Part shown: in pieces, positions 50,308-64,000 of the stretch
Numbering within the stretch: position 1 is the stretch's first letter
How the letters are laid out: every line of letters begins with the position of its first letter
Assembly (NCBI GenBank): GCA_018398805.1
Contig: JAGFBZ010000366.1
Coordinates: forward strand, 62,001 to 126,000
Length of the DNA: 64,000 nucleotides
Direction: 5' to 3'
Source: Hirundichthys speculiger
Lineage: Eukaryota; Chordata; Actinopteri; Beloniformes; Exocoetidae
Made by a program: the position numbers and the translations under genes
The notes under the pieces: generated by a model
What the model was told of the DNA's origin: nothing
Seen by the model: the letters and a program-made list of their open reading frames with translations, nothing else
The model's database searches: none

Positions 50308-53300
50308 GCCTCCAGGACCTGCAGCACCTCTAGAACCTCCAGGACCTGCAGCACCTCTAGAACCTCCAGAACCTCCAGGGCCTGCAGCACCTCTAGAACC
50401 CCCAGCACCTCTAGAACCTCCAGCACCTCTAGAACCTCCAGCAGCTCCAGGACCTCCAGCACCTCAGAACCACCTCCACCTGCAGCACCTCTAGAACCTC
50501 CAGCACCTCAGCCTCAGCACCTCTAGAACCTCCCTCCAGGACCTGCAGCACCTCTAGACCCTCCAGGACCTCCAGGACCTACCTCCAGCACCTCTAGAAC
50601 CCTCCAGACCTCCAGACCTCCAGGACCTCAGCAGGACCTCCAGCACCTCAGCACCTCTAGAACCTCCAGGACCTCCAGCAACCTCTAGAACCTCCAGCAC
50701 CTCTAGAACCTCCAGCCTACCCCTCCAGGACCTGCAGCACCTCTAGACCTCCAGCACCTCCACCTCCAGCAACCTCCAACCTCCAGGACCTCCAGCACCT
50801 CCAGGACCTCCAGCACCTCCAAGACCTCAGCAGCACCTCTAGAACCTCCAGGACCTGCAGCACCTCTAGAACCTCCAGAACCTCCAGGACCTCCCCCCAG
50901 CACACTCTAGAACCTCCAGCACACCTCCAGCCTCTCTAGAACCTCCCCAGCAGCTCCAGGAACCTCCAGCACCTCCAGACCGCAGGACCTCCAGCACCTG
51001 CAGGAACCTCCAGAACCTCCAGCACCTCCAGAACCTGCAGCCTCCACCCTCCAGCACCTCCAGGACCTGCAGCACCTCCAGGACCTGCAGCACCTCTAGA
51101 ACCTCCAGACCTCCAGGACCTGCAGCACCCTCTAGACCTCCCAGCACCTCTAGAACCTCCAGAACCTCCAGACCTCCAGGACCTGCAGCACCTCTAGAAC
51201 CTCCAGAACCTCCAGACCTCAGCACCTCTCCAGAACCTCCAGCACCTCCAGGACCTGCAGCACCTCTAGAACCTCAGCCAGCACCTCCAGACCTCCAGCA
51301 GCCAACCTCTAGCCTCCCAGGCACCCCTGCAGCACCTCTAGAACCTCCAGAACCTCCAGGACCTGCAGCACTCTAGAACCCCCAGCCTCCCAGCACCTCT
51401 CTAGAACCTCCAGTCCAGCCTCTAGCACCTCCAGCACCCCAGGCACCTGCAGCACCTCCAGGACCTGCAGCACCTCTAGAACCTCCAGAACCTCCAGGAC
51501 CTGCAGCACCTCTAGAACCCCAGCACCTCTAGAACCACCCTCCAGCAACCTCCAGCAACCTCTAGAACCTCCAGAACAGCCAGCACCTCCAGCACCTGCA
51601 GCACCTCTAGAACCAGCACCTCCAGGAACCTCCAGGACCTGCCAGCACCTCTAGAACCTCCAGCACCTCCAGGACCTGCAGCACCTCTAGAACCTCCAGA
51701 ACCTCCAGACCTCCACCTGCAGCACCTCTAGAACCCCCCAGCACCTCTCTAGAACCTCCAGCACTCCAGGACCTGCAGCACCTCTAGAACTTCCAGCACC
51801 TCCAGGACCTGCAGCACCTCTAGAACCTCCAGCACCTCCAGGACCTGCAGCACCTCTAGAACCTCCCAGCACCTCCAGGACCTCCAGGACCTCAGCCCTC
51901 CACCTCTAGAACCTCCAGGACCTCCAGCAACCTCCATAGGACCTCCAGCACCTCTAGAACCTCCAGACCTCCAGCACCTCCAGACCTGCCAACCTCTAGA
52001 ACCTCCAGGACCTCCAGCACCCTCACAGGACCTCCAGCAGCACCTCTAGACCCTCCAGCACCTCCAGGACCTCCAGCACCTCCAGCACCTCCAAGACCTG
52101 CAGCACCTCTAGAACCTCCAGCACCTCCAGGACCTCCAGCACCTGCAGCACCTCTAGAACCTCCAGCACCTCCAGGACCTGCAGCACCTCTAGAACCTCC
52201 AGGACCTCCAGCACCTCCAGGACCTGCAGCACCTCTAGAACCTCCAGGACCTCCAGCAACTCTAGAACCTCCAGCACCTCCAGGACCTGCCAGCACCTCC
52301 AGGACCTGCAGCACCTCCAGACCTCCAGCCCAGCAACCTCCAGAACCTGCAGCACCTCTAGAACAGACCTCCAGGACCTGCAGCACCTCTAGAACCGCAC
52401 CTCAGCACCTCTAGAACCTCCAGCACCTCCAGCACCTCCAGCACCTCTAGACCTCCAGCACTCCAGGACCTCCAGCACCTCCAGGACCTGCAGAACCTCC
52501 AGAACCTCCAGGACCTGCAGCATCTCTAGAACCTCCAGCACCTCCAGGACCTGCAGCACCTCTAGAACCTCCAGCACCTCCAGGACCTGCAGCACCTCTA
52601 GAACCTCCAGAACCTCCAGGACCTGCAGCACCTCTAGAACCCCCAGCACCTCTAGAACCTCCAGCACCTCTAGAACCTCCAGTACCCCCAGGACCTGCAG
52701 CACCTCCAGGACCTGCAGCACCTCTAGAACCTCCAGGACCTGCAGCACCTCTAGAACCCCCAGCACCTCTAGAACCTCCAGCACCTCTAGAACCTCCAGC
52801 AGCTCCAGGACCTCCAGCACCTCCAGGACCTGCAGCACCTCTAGAACCTCCAGGACCTGCAGCACCTCTAGAACCTCCAGCACCTCCAGGACCTGCAGCA
52901 CCTCTAGAACCTCCAGAACCTCCAGGACCTGCAGCACCTCTAGAGCACCCAGCACCTCTAGAACCTCCAGCAGCTCCAGGACCTCCAGCACCTCCAGGAC
53001 CTGCAGCACCTCTAGAACCTTCCAGGACCTGCAGCACCTCTAGAACCTCCAGCACCTCCAGGACCTGCAGCACCTCTAGCACCTCCAGCACCTCCAGGAC
53101 CTGCAGCACCTCTAGAACCTCCAGCACCTCCAGGACCTGCAGCACCTCCAGGACCTGCAGCACCTCTAGAACCTCCAGCACCTCCAGCACCTCCAGGACC
53201 TCCAGCACACCTCTAGAACCTCCAGCACCTCCAGACCTGCAGCAACCTCTCCAGAATCTCCAGCACCTCCAGCACCTCCAGCCCTCCAGGACCTCCAGGA

Positions 53301-56300
53301 CCTGCAGCACCTCTAGAACCTCCAGACCTCCAGCAACTCTAGAACCTCCAGCACCTCCAGGACCTGCCAGCACCTCAGAACCTCCAGCACCTCCAGGACC
53401 TGCAGCACACCTCCAGAACCTCCAGCACCTCCAGGACCTGCAGCACCTCTAGAACCTCCAGGACCTGGCAGCAACCTCTAGAACCCCCAGCACCTCCAGA
53501 ACCTCCAGACACCTCCAGGAACCTCCAGCACCTCCAGGACCTCCAGCACCTCCCAGCACCTGCAGCACCTCTAGAACCTCCAGGACCTGCAGCACCTCTA
53601 GCAACCTCCAGCAACCTCCAGGACCTGCAGCACCTCAGAACCTCCAGAACCTCCAGGACCTGCAGCACCTCTAGACCTCCAGCACCTCCAGACCTCCAGC
53701 CTCAGAGCACCTCCAGACACCTGCAGCACCTCTAGAACCTCCAGGAACCTCCAGCAACCAGACCTCCAGACCTCCAGGACCTGCAGCAGCACCTGCAGCA
53801 CCTCTAGAACCTCCAGCACCTCCAGGACCTGCAGCAGACCTCCACCTCCAGGACCTGCAGCACCTCTAGCACCTCCAGCACCTCCAGACCTGCAGCACCT
53901 CTAGAACCTCCAGCACCTCCAGGACCTCCAGCACCTCCAGCACCTCCAGCAACCTCCACCCTCCAGGACCTGCAGAACCTCTCCAGAACCTCCAGGACCT
54001 CCAGCACCTCTAGAACCTCCAGCACCTCCAGGACCTGCAGCACCTCTAGAACCTCCAGCACCTCCAGGACCTGCAGCACCTCTAGAACCTCCAGACCTCC
54101 AGCACCTCCAGGACCTCACCTCCCTCAGCACCTCCAGCACCTCCAGGACCTGCAGCACCTCTAGAACCTCCAGACCTCCAGGACCTCCAGCACCTCCACC
54201 ACACCAGACCTCCAGCACACCTCTAGAACCTCCAGCAGACCTCCAGGACCTCAGCACCTCTAGAACCTCCAGCACCTCCAGGACCTGCAGCACCTCTAGA
54301 ACCTCCAGCACCTCCAGGACCTCCAGCACCTCCAGGACCTGCAGCACCTCCAGAATCCAGACCACCTCCAGGACCTCCAGCACCTCCAGGACCTCCAGCA
54401 CCTCTAGAACCTCCAGCACCTCCAGGACCTGCAGCACCTCTAGAACCTCCAGCACCTCCAGCACCTCCAGGACCTCCAGCACCTCAGGACCTCAGAACCT
54501 CTAGACCTCCAGCACCTCCAGCACCTCCAGGACTCCCTCTAGCACCTCCAGCACCTCAGCCCTCCAGCACCTCCAGGACCTGCAGCACCTCTAGAATCTC
54601 CAGGACCTCCAGCACCTCCAGGACCTACAGGACCTGCAGCACCTCTAGCACCTCTAGAACCTCCAGGACCTCCAGCAACTCTAGAACCCAGCACCTCCAG
54701 GACCTGCAGGACCTGCAGCACCTCTATAACCTCCAGCACCTCCAGGACCTGCAGCACCTCTAGAACCTCCAGCACCTCCAGGACCTGCAGGACCTCTAGC
54801 AACTCTAGAACCTCCAGGACCTCCTGCAGCTCTAGAACCTCCAGCACCTCCAGGACCTGCAGCACCTCTAGAACCTCCAGCACCTCCCAGGACCTGCAGG
54901 ACCTGCAGCACCTCTAGAATCTCCAGAACCTCCAGCACCTCCAGGACCTGCACCACCTCTAGAATCTCCAGGACCTCCAGGACCTGCAGGACCTGCAGCA
55001 CCTCTAGAATCTCCAGGACCTCCGGCACCTCCAGGACCTGCAGAACCTGCAGCACCTCTAGAATCTCCAGGACCCTCCAGCACCTCCAGGACCTGCAGGA
55101 CCTCCAGCACCTCCAGGACCTCCAGCATCTCCAGGACCTGCAGCACCTCTAGAACCTCCAGCACCTCCAGGACCTCCAGCATGTCCAGGACCTGCAGCAC
55201 CTCTAGAATCTCCAGGACCTCCAGCACCTCCAGACCTGCAGCACTTCTAGACCTCAGGACCTCCAGCAATCTAGAACCTCCAGCACCTCCAGGACCTGCA
55301 GCACCTCTAGAACCTCCAGCACCTCCAGGACATGCAGGACCTCCAGCAACTCTAGAACCTCCAGGACCTCCAGCAGCTCTAGAACCTCCAGCACCTCCAG
55401 GACCTCCAGCACCTCCAGGACCTCCAGCACTTTCAGGAACTGCAGCACCTCTAGAATCTCCAGGACCTCCAGCACCTCCAGGACCTGCAGGACCTGCAGC
55501 ACCTCTAGAATCTCCAGGACCTCCAGCACCTCCAGGACCTGCAGGACCTGCAGCACCTCTAGAATCTCCAGGACCTGGGACCTCCAGCACCTCCAGGACC
55601 TCCAGCACCTCCAGGACCTGCAGACCTCTAGAACCTCCAGCACCTCTAGGACCTCCAGCACGTCCAGGACCTGCAGCACCTCTAGAACCTCCAGCACCTC
55701 CAGGACCTGCAGCACCTCCAGGACCTGCAGCACCTCTAGAACCTCCAGAACCTCCAGGAGTTGCAGCACGTCTAGAACCCCCAGCACCTCTAGAACCTCC
55801 AGCACCTCTAGAACCTCCAACACCTCTAGAACCTCCAGCACCTCCAGGACCTGCAGCACCTCCAGGACCTGCAGCACCTCCAGGACCTGCAGCACCTCTA
55901 GAACCTCCAGAACCTCCAGGACCTCCAGCACGTCCAGGACCTGCAGCACTTCTAGAACCTCCAGCACCTCCAGGACCTGCCAGCACCTCCAGGACCTGCA
56001 GCACCTCTAGAACCTCCAGAACCTCCAGGAGTTGCAGCACCTCTAGAACCTCCAACACCTCTAGAACCTCCAGCACCTCCAGGACCTGCAGCACCTCCAA
56101 GACCTGCAGCACCTCCAGGACCTGCAGCACCTCTAGAACCTCCAGCACCTCTAGGACCTCCAGCACGTCCAGGACCTGCAGCACCTCTAGAACCTCCAGC
56201 ACCTCCAGGACCTGCAGCACCTCCAGGACCTGCAGCACCTCTAGAACCTCCAGAACCTCCAGGAGTTGCAGCACACGTCTAGAACCCCCAGCACCTCTAG

Positions 56301-59300
56301 AACCTCCAGCACCTCTAGAACCTCCAACACCTCTAGAACCTCCAGCACCTCCAGGACCTCCAGCACCTCCAAGACCTGCTGCACCTCTAGAACCCCCAGG
56401 ACCTGCAGCACCTCTAGAACCTCCAGCACCTCCAGGACCTGCAGCACCTCTAGAACCTCCAGCACCTCCAGGACCTCCAGCACCTCCAGGACCTGCAGCA
56501 CCTCTAGAACCTCCAGGACCTCCAGCACCTCCAGGACCTGCAGCACCTCTAGAACCTCCAGCACCTCCAGGACCTGCAGCACCTCTAGAACCTCCAGCAC
56601 CTCCAGGACCTCTAGGACCTGCAGCACCTCTAGAACCTCCAGCACTTCCAGGACCTCCAGCACCTTCAGGACCTGCAGCACCTCTAGAACCTCCAGCACC
56701 TTCAGAACCTCTAGCACCTCCAGGACCTGCAGCACCTCTAGAATCTCCAGGACCTCCAGCACCTCCAGGACCTACAGGACCTGCAGCACCTCTAGAACCT
56801 CCAGGACCTCCAGCAACTCTAGAACCTCCAGCACCTCCAGGACCTGCAGGACCTGCAGCACCTCTAGAACCTCCAGCACCTCCAGGACCAGCACCTCTAG
56901 AACCTCCAGCACCTCCAGGACCTGCAGGACCTCTAGCAACTCTAGAACCTCCAGGACCTCCTGCAGCTCTAGAACCTCCAGCACCTCCAGGACCTGCAGC
57001 ACCTCTAGAACCTCCAGCACCTCCAGGACCTGCAGGACCTGCAGCACCTCTAGAATCTCCAGAACCTCCAGCACCTCCAGGACCTGCACCACCTCTAGAA
57101 TCTCCAGGACCTCCAGGACCTGCAGGACCTGCAGCACCTCTAGAATCTCCAGGACCTCCGGCACCTCCAGGACCTGCAGGACCTGCAGCACCTCTAGAAT
57201 CTCCAGGACCTCCAGCACCTCCAGGACCTGCAGGACCTCCAGCACCTCCAGGACCTCCAGCATCTCCAGGACCTGCAGCACCTCTAGAACCTCCAGCACC
57301 TCCAGGACCTCCAGGACCTGCAGCACCTCTAGAACCTCCAGGACCTCCAGCAAATCTAGAACCTCCAGCACCTCCAGGACCTCCAGCAAATCTAGAACCT
57401 CCAGCACCTCCAGGACCTGCAGCACCTCTAGAACCTCCAGCACCTCCAGGACATGCAGGACCTCCAGCAACTCTAGAACCTCCAGGACCTCCAGCAGCTC
57501 TAGAACCTCCAGCACCTCCAGGACCTCCAGCACCTCCAGGACCTCCAGCACTTTCAGGAACTGCAGCACCTCTAGAATCTCCAGGACCTCCAGCACCTCC
57601 AGGACCTGCAGGACCTGCAGCACCTCTAGAATCTCCAGGACCTCCAGCACCTCCAGGACCTGCAGGACCTGCAGCACCTCTAGAATCTCCAGGACCTGCA
57701 GGACCTCCAGCACCTCCAGGACCTCCAGCACCTCCAGGACCTGCAGCACCTCTAGAACCTCCAGCACCTCTAGGACCTCCAGCACGTCCAGGACCTGCAG
57801 CACCTCTAGAACCTCCAGCACCTCCAGGACCTGCAGCACCTCCAGGACCTGCAGCACCTCTAGAACCTCCAGAACCTCCAGGAGTTGCAGCACGTCTAGA
57901 ACCCCCAGCACCTCTAGAACCTCCAGCACCTCTAGAACCTCCAACACCTCTAGAACCTCCAGCACCTCCAGGACCTGCAGCACCTCCAGGACCTGCAGCA
58001 CCTCCAGGACCTGCAGCACCTCTAGAACCTCCAGAACCTCCAGGACCTCCAGCACGTCCAGGACCTGCAGCACTTCTAGAACCTCCAGCACCTCCAGGAC
58101 CTGCAGCACCTCCAGGACCTGCAGCACCTCTAGAACCTCCAGAACCTCCAGGAGTTGCAGCACGTCTAGAACCCCCAGCACCTCTAGAACCTCCAGCACC
58201 TCTAGAACCTCCAGCACCTCTAGAACCTCCAACACCTCTAGAACCTCCAGCACCTCCAGGACCTGCAGCACCTCCAGGACCTGCAGCACCTCCAGGACCT
58301 GCAGCACCTCTAGAACCTCCAGCACCTCTAGGACCTCCAGCACGTCCAGGACCTGCAGCACCTCTAGAACCTCCAGCACCTCCAGGACCTGCAGCACCTC
58401 CAGGACCTGCAGCACCTCTAGAACCTCCAGAACCTCCAGGAGTTGCAGCACGTCTAGAACCCCCAGCACCTCTAGAACCTCCAGCACCTCTAGAACCTCC
58501 AACACCTCTAGAACCTCCAGCACCTCCAGGACCTCCAGCACCTCCAAGACCTGCTGCACCTCTAGAACCCCCAGGACCTGCAGCACCTCTAGAACCTCCA
58601 GCACCTCCAGGACCTGCAGCACCTCTAGAACCTCCAGCACCTCCAGGACCTCCAGCACCTCAGCACCTGACCTGCAGCACCCTCTAGAACCTCCAGGACC
58701 TCCAGCACCTCCAGCCTCAGACCTGCAGCACCTCTAGAACCTCCAGACCTCCAGCACCTCCAGGACCTGCAGCACCTCTAGAACCTCCAGCACCTCCAGG
58801 ACCTCTAGGACCTGCAGCACCTCTAGAACCTCAGCACTTCCAGGACCTCCAGCACCTTCAGGACCTGCAGCACCTCTAGAACCTCCAGCACCTTCAGAAC
58901 CTCTAGCACCTCCAGGACCTGCAGCACCTCTAGAATCTCCAGGACTTCCAGCACCTCCAGGACCTACAGGACCTGCAGCACCTCTAGAACCTCCAGGACC
59001 TCCAGCAACTCTAGAACCTCCAGCACCTCCAGGACCTGCAGGACCTGCAGCACCTCTATAACCTCCAGCACCTCCAGGACCTGCAGCACCTCTAGAACCT
59101 CCAGCACCTCCAGGACCTGCAGGACCTCTAGCAACTCTAGAACCTCCAGGACCTCCTGCAGCTCTAGAACCTCCAGCACCTCCAGGACCTGCAGCACCTC
59201 TAGAACCTCCAGCACCTCCAGGACCTGCAGGACCTGCAGCACCTCTAGAATCTCCAGAACCTCCAGCACCTCCAGGACCTGCACCACCTCTAGAATCTCC

Positions 59301-62300
59301 AGGACCTCCAGGACCTGCAGGACCTGCAGCACCTCTAGAATCTCCAGGACCTCCGGCACCTCCAGGACCTGCAGGACCTGCAGCACCTCTAGAATCTCCA
59401 GGACCTCCAGCACCTCCAGGACCTGCAGGACCTCCAGCACCTCCAGGACCTCCAGCATCTCCAGGACCTGCAGCACCTCTAGAACCTCCAGCACCTCCAG
59501 GACCTCCAGCATGTCCAGGACCTGCAGCACCTCTAGAATCTCCAGGACCTCCAGCACCTCCAGGACCTGCAGCACCTCTAGAACCTCCAGGACCTCCAGC
59601 AAATCTAGAACCTCCAGCACCTCCAGGACCTCCAGCAAATCTAGAACCTCCAGCACCTCCAGGACCTGCAGCACCTCTAGAACCTCCAGCACCTCCAGGA
59701 CATGCAGGACCTCCAGCAACTCTAGAACCTCCAGGACCTCCAGCAGCTCTAGAACCTCCAGCACCTCCAGGACCTCCAGCACCTCCAGGACCTCCAGCAC
59801 TTTCAGGAACTGCAGCACCTCTAGAATCTCCAGGACCTCCAGCACCTCCAGGACCTGCAGGAGCCTGCAGCAGCACCTCTAGAATCTCCAGGACCTCCCA
59901 GCACCTCCAGGACCTGCAGGACCTGCAGCACCTCTAGAATCTCCAGGACCTGCAGGACCTCCAGCACCTCCAGGACCTCCAGCACCTCCAGGACCTGCAG
60001 CACCTCTAGAACCTCCAGCACCTCCAGGACCTCCAGCACGTCCAGGACCTGCAGCACCTCTAGAACCTCCAGCACCTCCAGGACCTCCAGCACCTCCAGG
60101 ACCTGCAGCACCTCTAGAACCTCCAGAACCTCCAGAACCTCCAGGAGTTGCAGCACGTCTAGAACCAGCACCTCAGCAACCTCTAGAACCTCCAGAACCT
60201 CCATCTAGAACCTCCAGCCAGAACCTCTAGAACCTCCAGCACCTCCAGGACCTGCAGCACCTCCAGGACCTGCAGCACCTCCAGGACCTGCAGCACCTCT
60301 AGAACCTCCAGAACCTCCAGGACCTCCAGCACCTCCAGGACCTGCAGCACCTCCAGAACCTCCAGCACCTCCAGGACCTGCAGCACCTCCAGGACCTGCA
60401 GCACCTCTAGAACCTCCAGAACCTCCAGGAGTTGCAGCACGTCTAGAACCCCCAGCACCTCTAGAACCTCCAGCACCTCACACCTCTAGAACCTCCAGCA
60501 CCTCTAGAACCTCCAGCACCTCCAGCACCTCCAGAACCTCCAGAACCTCCAGCACCTCCAGGACCTGCAGCACCTCCAGGACCTGCAGCACCTCCAGGAC
60601 CTGCAGCACCTCTAGAACCTCCAGCACCTCTAGGACCTCCAGCACGTCCAGGACCTGCAGCACCTCTAGAACCTCCAGCACCTCCAGGACCTGCAGCACC
60701 TCCAGGACCTGCAGCACCTCTAGAACCTCCAGAACCTCCAGGAGTTGCAGCACGTCTAGAACCCCCAGCACCTCTAGAACCTCCAGCACCTCTAGAACCT
60801 CCAACACCTCTAGAACCTCCAGCACCTCCAGGACCTCCAGCACCTCCAAGACCTGCTGCACCTCTAGAACCCCCAGGACCTGCAGCACCTCTAGAACCTC
60901 CAGCACCTCCAGCACCTCCAGGACCTCAGCACCTCTAGAACCTCCAGCACCTCCAGGACCTCCAGCACCTCCAGGACCTGCAGCACCTCTAGAACCTCCA
61001 GCACCTCCAGAACCTCCAGCACCTCCAGGACCTGCCAGCACCTCTAGAACCTCCAGCACCTCCAGGACCTGCAGCACCTCTAGAACCTCCAGCACCTCCA
61101 GGACCTTAGGACCTGCAGCACCTCTAGAACCTCCAGCACCTCCAGGACCTCCAGCACCTTCAGGACCTGCAGCACCTCTAGAACCTCCAGCACCTTCAGA
61201 ACCTCTAGCACCTCCAGGACCTGCAGCACCTCTAGAATCTCCAGGACCTCCAGCACCTCCAGGACCTACAGGACCTGCAGCACCTCTAGAACCTCCAGGA
61301 CCTCCAGCAACTCTAGAACCTCCAGCACCTCCAGGACCTGCAGGACCTGCAGCACCTCTATAACCTCCAGCACCTCCAGGACCTGCAGCACCTCTAGAAC
61401 CTCCAGCACCTCCAGGACCTGCAGGACCTCTAGCAACTCTAGAACCTCCAGGACCTCCTGCAGCTCTAGAACCTCCAGCACCTCCAGGACCTGCAGCACC
61501 TCTAGAACCTCCAGCACCTCCAGGACCTGCAGGACCTGCAAGCACCTCTAGAATCTCCAGAACCTCCAGCACCTCCAGGACCTGCACCACCTCTAGAATC
61601 TCCAGGACCTCCAGGACCTGCAGGACCTGCAGCACCTCTAGAATCTCCAGGACCTCCGGCACCTCCAGGACCTGCAGGACCTGCAGCACCTCTAGAATCT
61701 CCAGGACCTCCAGCACCTCCAGGACCTGCAGGACCTCCAGCATCTCCAGGACCTGCAGCACCTCTAGAACCTCCAGCACCTCCAGGACCTCCAGCATGTC
61801 CAGGACCTGCAGCACCTCTAGAATCTCCAGGACCTCCAGCACCTCCAGGACCTGCAGCACCTCTAGAACCTCCAGGACCTCCAGCAAATCTAGAACCTCC
61901 AGCACCTCCAAGACCTCCAGCACCTCCAGGACCTGCAGCACCTCTAGAACCTCCAGCACCTCTAGGACCTCCAGCACGTCCAGGACCTGCAGCACCTCTA
62001 GAACCTCCAGCACCTCCAGGACCTGCAGCACCTCCAGGACCTGCAGCACCTCTAGAACCTCCAGAACCTCCAGGAGTTGCAGCACGTCTAGAACCCCCAG
62101 CACCTCTAGAACCTCCAGCACCTCTAGAACCTCCAACACCTCTAGAACCTCCAGCACCTCCAGGACCTCCAGCACCTCCAAGACCTGCTGCACCTCTAAA
62201 ACCCCCAGGACCTGCAGCACCTCTAGAACCTCCAGCACCTCCAGGACCTGCAGCACCTCTAGAACCTCCAGCACCTCCAGGACCTCCAGCACCTCCAGGA

Positions 62301-64000
62301 CCTGCAGCACCTCTAGAACCTCCAGGACCTCCAGCACCTCCAGGACCTGCAGCACCTCTAGAACCTCCAGCACCTCCAGGACCTGCAGCACCTCTAGAAC
62401 CTCCAGCACCTCCAGGACCTCTAGGACCTGCAGCACCTCTAGAACCTCCAGCACCTTCCAGGACCTCCAGCACCTTCAGGACCTGCAGCACCTCTAGAAC
62501 CTCCAGCACCTTCAGAACCTCTAGCACCTCCAGGACCTGCAGCACCTCTAGAATCTCCAGGACTTCCAGCACCTCCAGGACCTACAGGACCTGCAGCACC
62601 TCTAGAACCTCCAGGACCTCCAGCAACTCTAGAACCTCCAGCACCTCCAGGACCTGCAGGACCTGCAGCACCTCTATAACCTCCAGCACCTCCAGGACCT
62701 GCAGCACCTCTAGAACCTCCAGCACCTCCAGGACCTGCAGGACCTCTAGCAACTCTAGAACCTCCAGGACCTCCTGCAGCTCTAGAACCTCCAGCACCTC
62801 CAGGACCTGCAGCACCTCTAGAACCTCCAGCACCTCCAGGACCTGCAGGACCTGCAGCACCTCTAGAATCTCCAGAACCTCCAGCACCTCCAGGACCTGC
62901 ACCACCTCTAGAATCTCCAGGACCTCCAGGACCTGCAGGACCTGCAGCACCTCTAGAATCTCCAGGACCTCCGGCACCTCCAGGACCTGCAGGACCTGCA
63001 GACCTGCACCTCTAGAATCTCCAGGACCTCCAGCACCTCCAGGACCTGCAGGACCTCCAGCACCTCCAGGACCTCCAGCATCTCCAGGACCTGCAGCACC
63101 TCTAGAACCTCCAGCACCTCCAGGACCTCCAGCATGTCCAGGACCTGCAGCACCTCTAGAATCTCCAGGACCTCCAGCACCTCCAGGACCTGCAGCACCT
63201 CTAGAACCTCCAGGACCTCCAGCAAATCTAGAACCTCCAGCACCTCCAGGACCTCCAGCAAATCTAGAACCTCCAGCACCTCCAGGACCTGCAGCACCTC
63301 TAGAACCTCCAGCACCTCCAGGACATGCAGGACCTCCAGCAACTCTAGAACCTCCAGGACCTCCAGCAGCTCTAGAACCTCCAGCACCTCCAGGACCTCC
63401 AGCACCTCCAGGACCTCCAGCACTTTCAGGAACTGCAGCACCTCTAGAATCTCCAGGACCTCCAGCACCTCCAGGACCTGCAGGAGCTGCAGCACCTCTA
63501 GAATCTCCAGGACCTCCAGCACCTCCAGGACCTGCAGGACCTGCAGCACCTCTAGAATCTCCAGGACCTGCAGGACCTCCAGCACCTCCAGGACCTCCAG
63601 CACCTCCAGGACCTGCAGCACCTCTAGAACCTCCAGCACCTCTAGGACCTCCAGCACGTCCAGGACCTGCAGCACCTCTAGAACCTCCAGCACCTCCAGG
63701 ACCTGCAGCACCTCCAGGACCTGCAGCACCTCTAGAACCTCCAGAACCTCCAGGAGTTGCAGCACGTCTAGAACCCCCAGCACCTCTAGAACCTCCAGCA
63801 CCTCTAGAACCTCCAACACCTCTAGAACCTCCAGCACCTCCAGGACCTGCAGCACCTCCAGGACCTGCAGCACCTCCAGGACCTGAGCACCTCTAGAACC
63901 TCCAGGAACCTCCAGGACCTCCAGCACGTCCAGGACCTGCAGCACTTCTAGAACCTCCAGCACCTCCAGGACCTGCAGCACCTCCAGGACCTGCAGCACC
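50308..64000. repeat. GC-rich 9-bp minisatellite, at least 13.7 kb, continuing past the window
   Basis: Four nine-mers dominate: cctctagaa, cctccagca, cctccagga and cctgcagca, often in that order as a 36-bp higher-order unit. About 1500 nine-mers. From 50.3 to about 54.5 kb single-base indels are frequent; after that the copies are cleaner. Marker variants (ctgcaccacc, gttgcagcacgtc, cagcatgtcc) recur in blocks of about 2.2 kb. The 1168-codon PPAPPGPAAPLE frame and the other long frames follow from a stop-free 9-bp unit. Confidence 0.98.

Noticed and set aside
55181..58687. Collagen-like protein (PPAPPGPAAPLEPP)
   Set aside because: Gly does not occupy every third residue as in collagen, and other frames over the same 9-bp array are equally open.
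50308..64000. PRDM9-like hotspot motif in the 9-bp array
   Set aside because: The ccNccNtNNccNc pattern is only approximated (t replaced by g) and the match follows from the repeat composition; no basis to claim it.

Overview
The window comes from a ray-finned fish, probably a teleost. Two spliced vertebrate genes with short coding exons can be read, and they sit among Tc1, hAT and LINE relics of types common in fish. By position estimates about two thirds of the 64 kb is tandem repeat. There are eight arrays with units of about 9, 11, 18, 20, 25 and 33 bp plus a purine-rich array. The species assignment is inference. One assembly gap (N) lies at 29678-30595.

Left part, + strand: the SH3YL1 gene. 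Nine coding exons (88-198 to 16869-17077) join without phase conflict into a 340-residue SYLF + SH3 protein. Only the first base of the start codon is missing from the exon that opens at 88. Intron 3 of the readable part holds a decayed antisense Tc1 transposon whose middle has been replaced by a 3.7 kb 11-bp minisatellite. The last intron (9.2 kb) holds a 5.2 kb 18-bp minisatellite and a 1.3 kb hAT element with a perfect 8-bp target duplication.

Middle and right part, - strand: an SLC22-family (major facilitator) organic-ion transporter, running from 48381 down to 18942 in ten coding exons. It is convergent with SH3YL1, and its introns carry most of the repeats. These are a 1.65 kb ~25-bp array, a 2.9 kb hAT with a nested hAT MITE and a LINE fragment, a 14.5 kb AT-rich 33-bp array containing the gap, a 2.8 kb 9-bp array lying between inverted Tc1 relics, a third hAT and a fold-back element. 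The coding phase is broken once, by a single extra base in exon 7 near 20213.

Upstream of the transporter are a GC-rich promoter-like stretch, a 1.4 kb purine-rich tandem array, and a 13.7 kb GC-rich 9-bp array (36-bp and about 2.2 kb higher order) that runs off the window end. The very long open frames over these arrays follow from unit lengths divisible by 3, or from stop-free units, and I do not call them genes. I see no operon, CRISPR array, defence system or recognisable RNA gene. The most unusual signal is a minisatellite located at the same internal position of two separate copies of one Tc1 transposon family.
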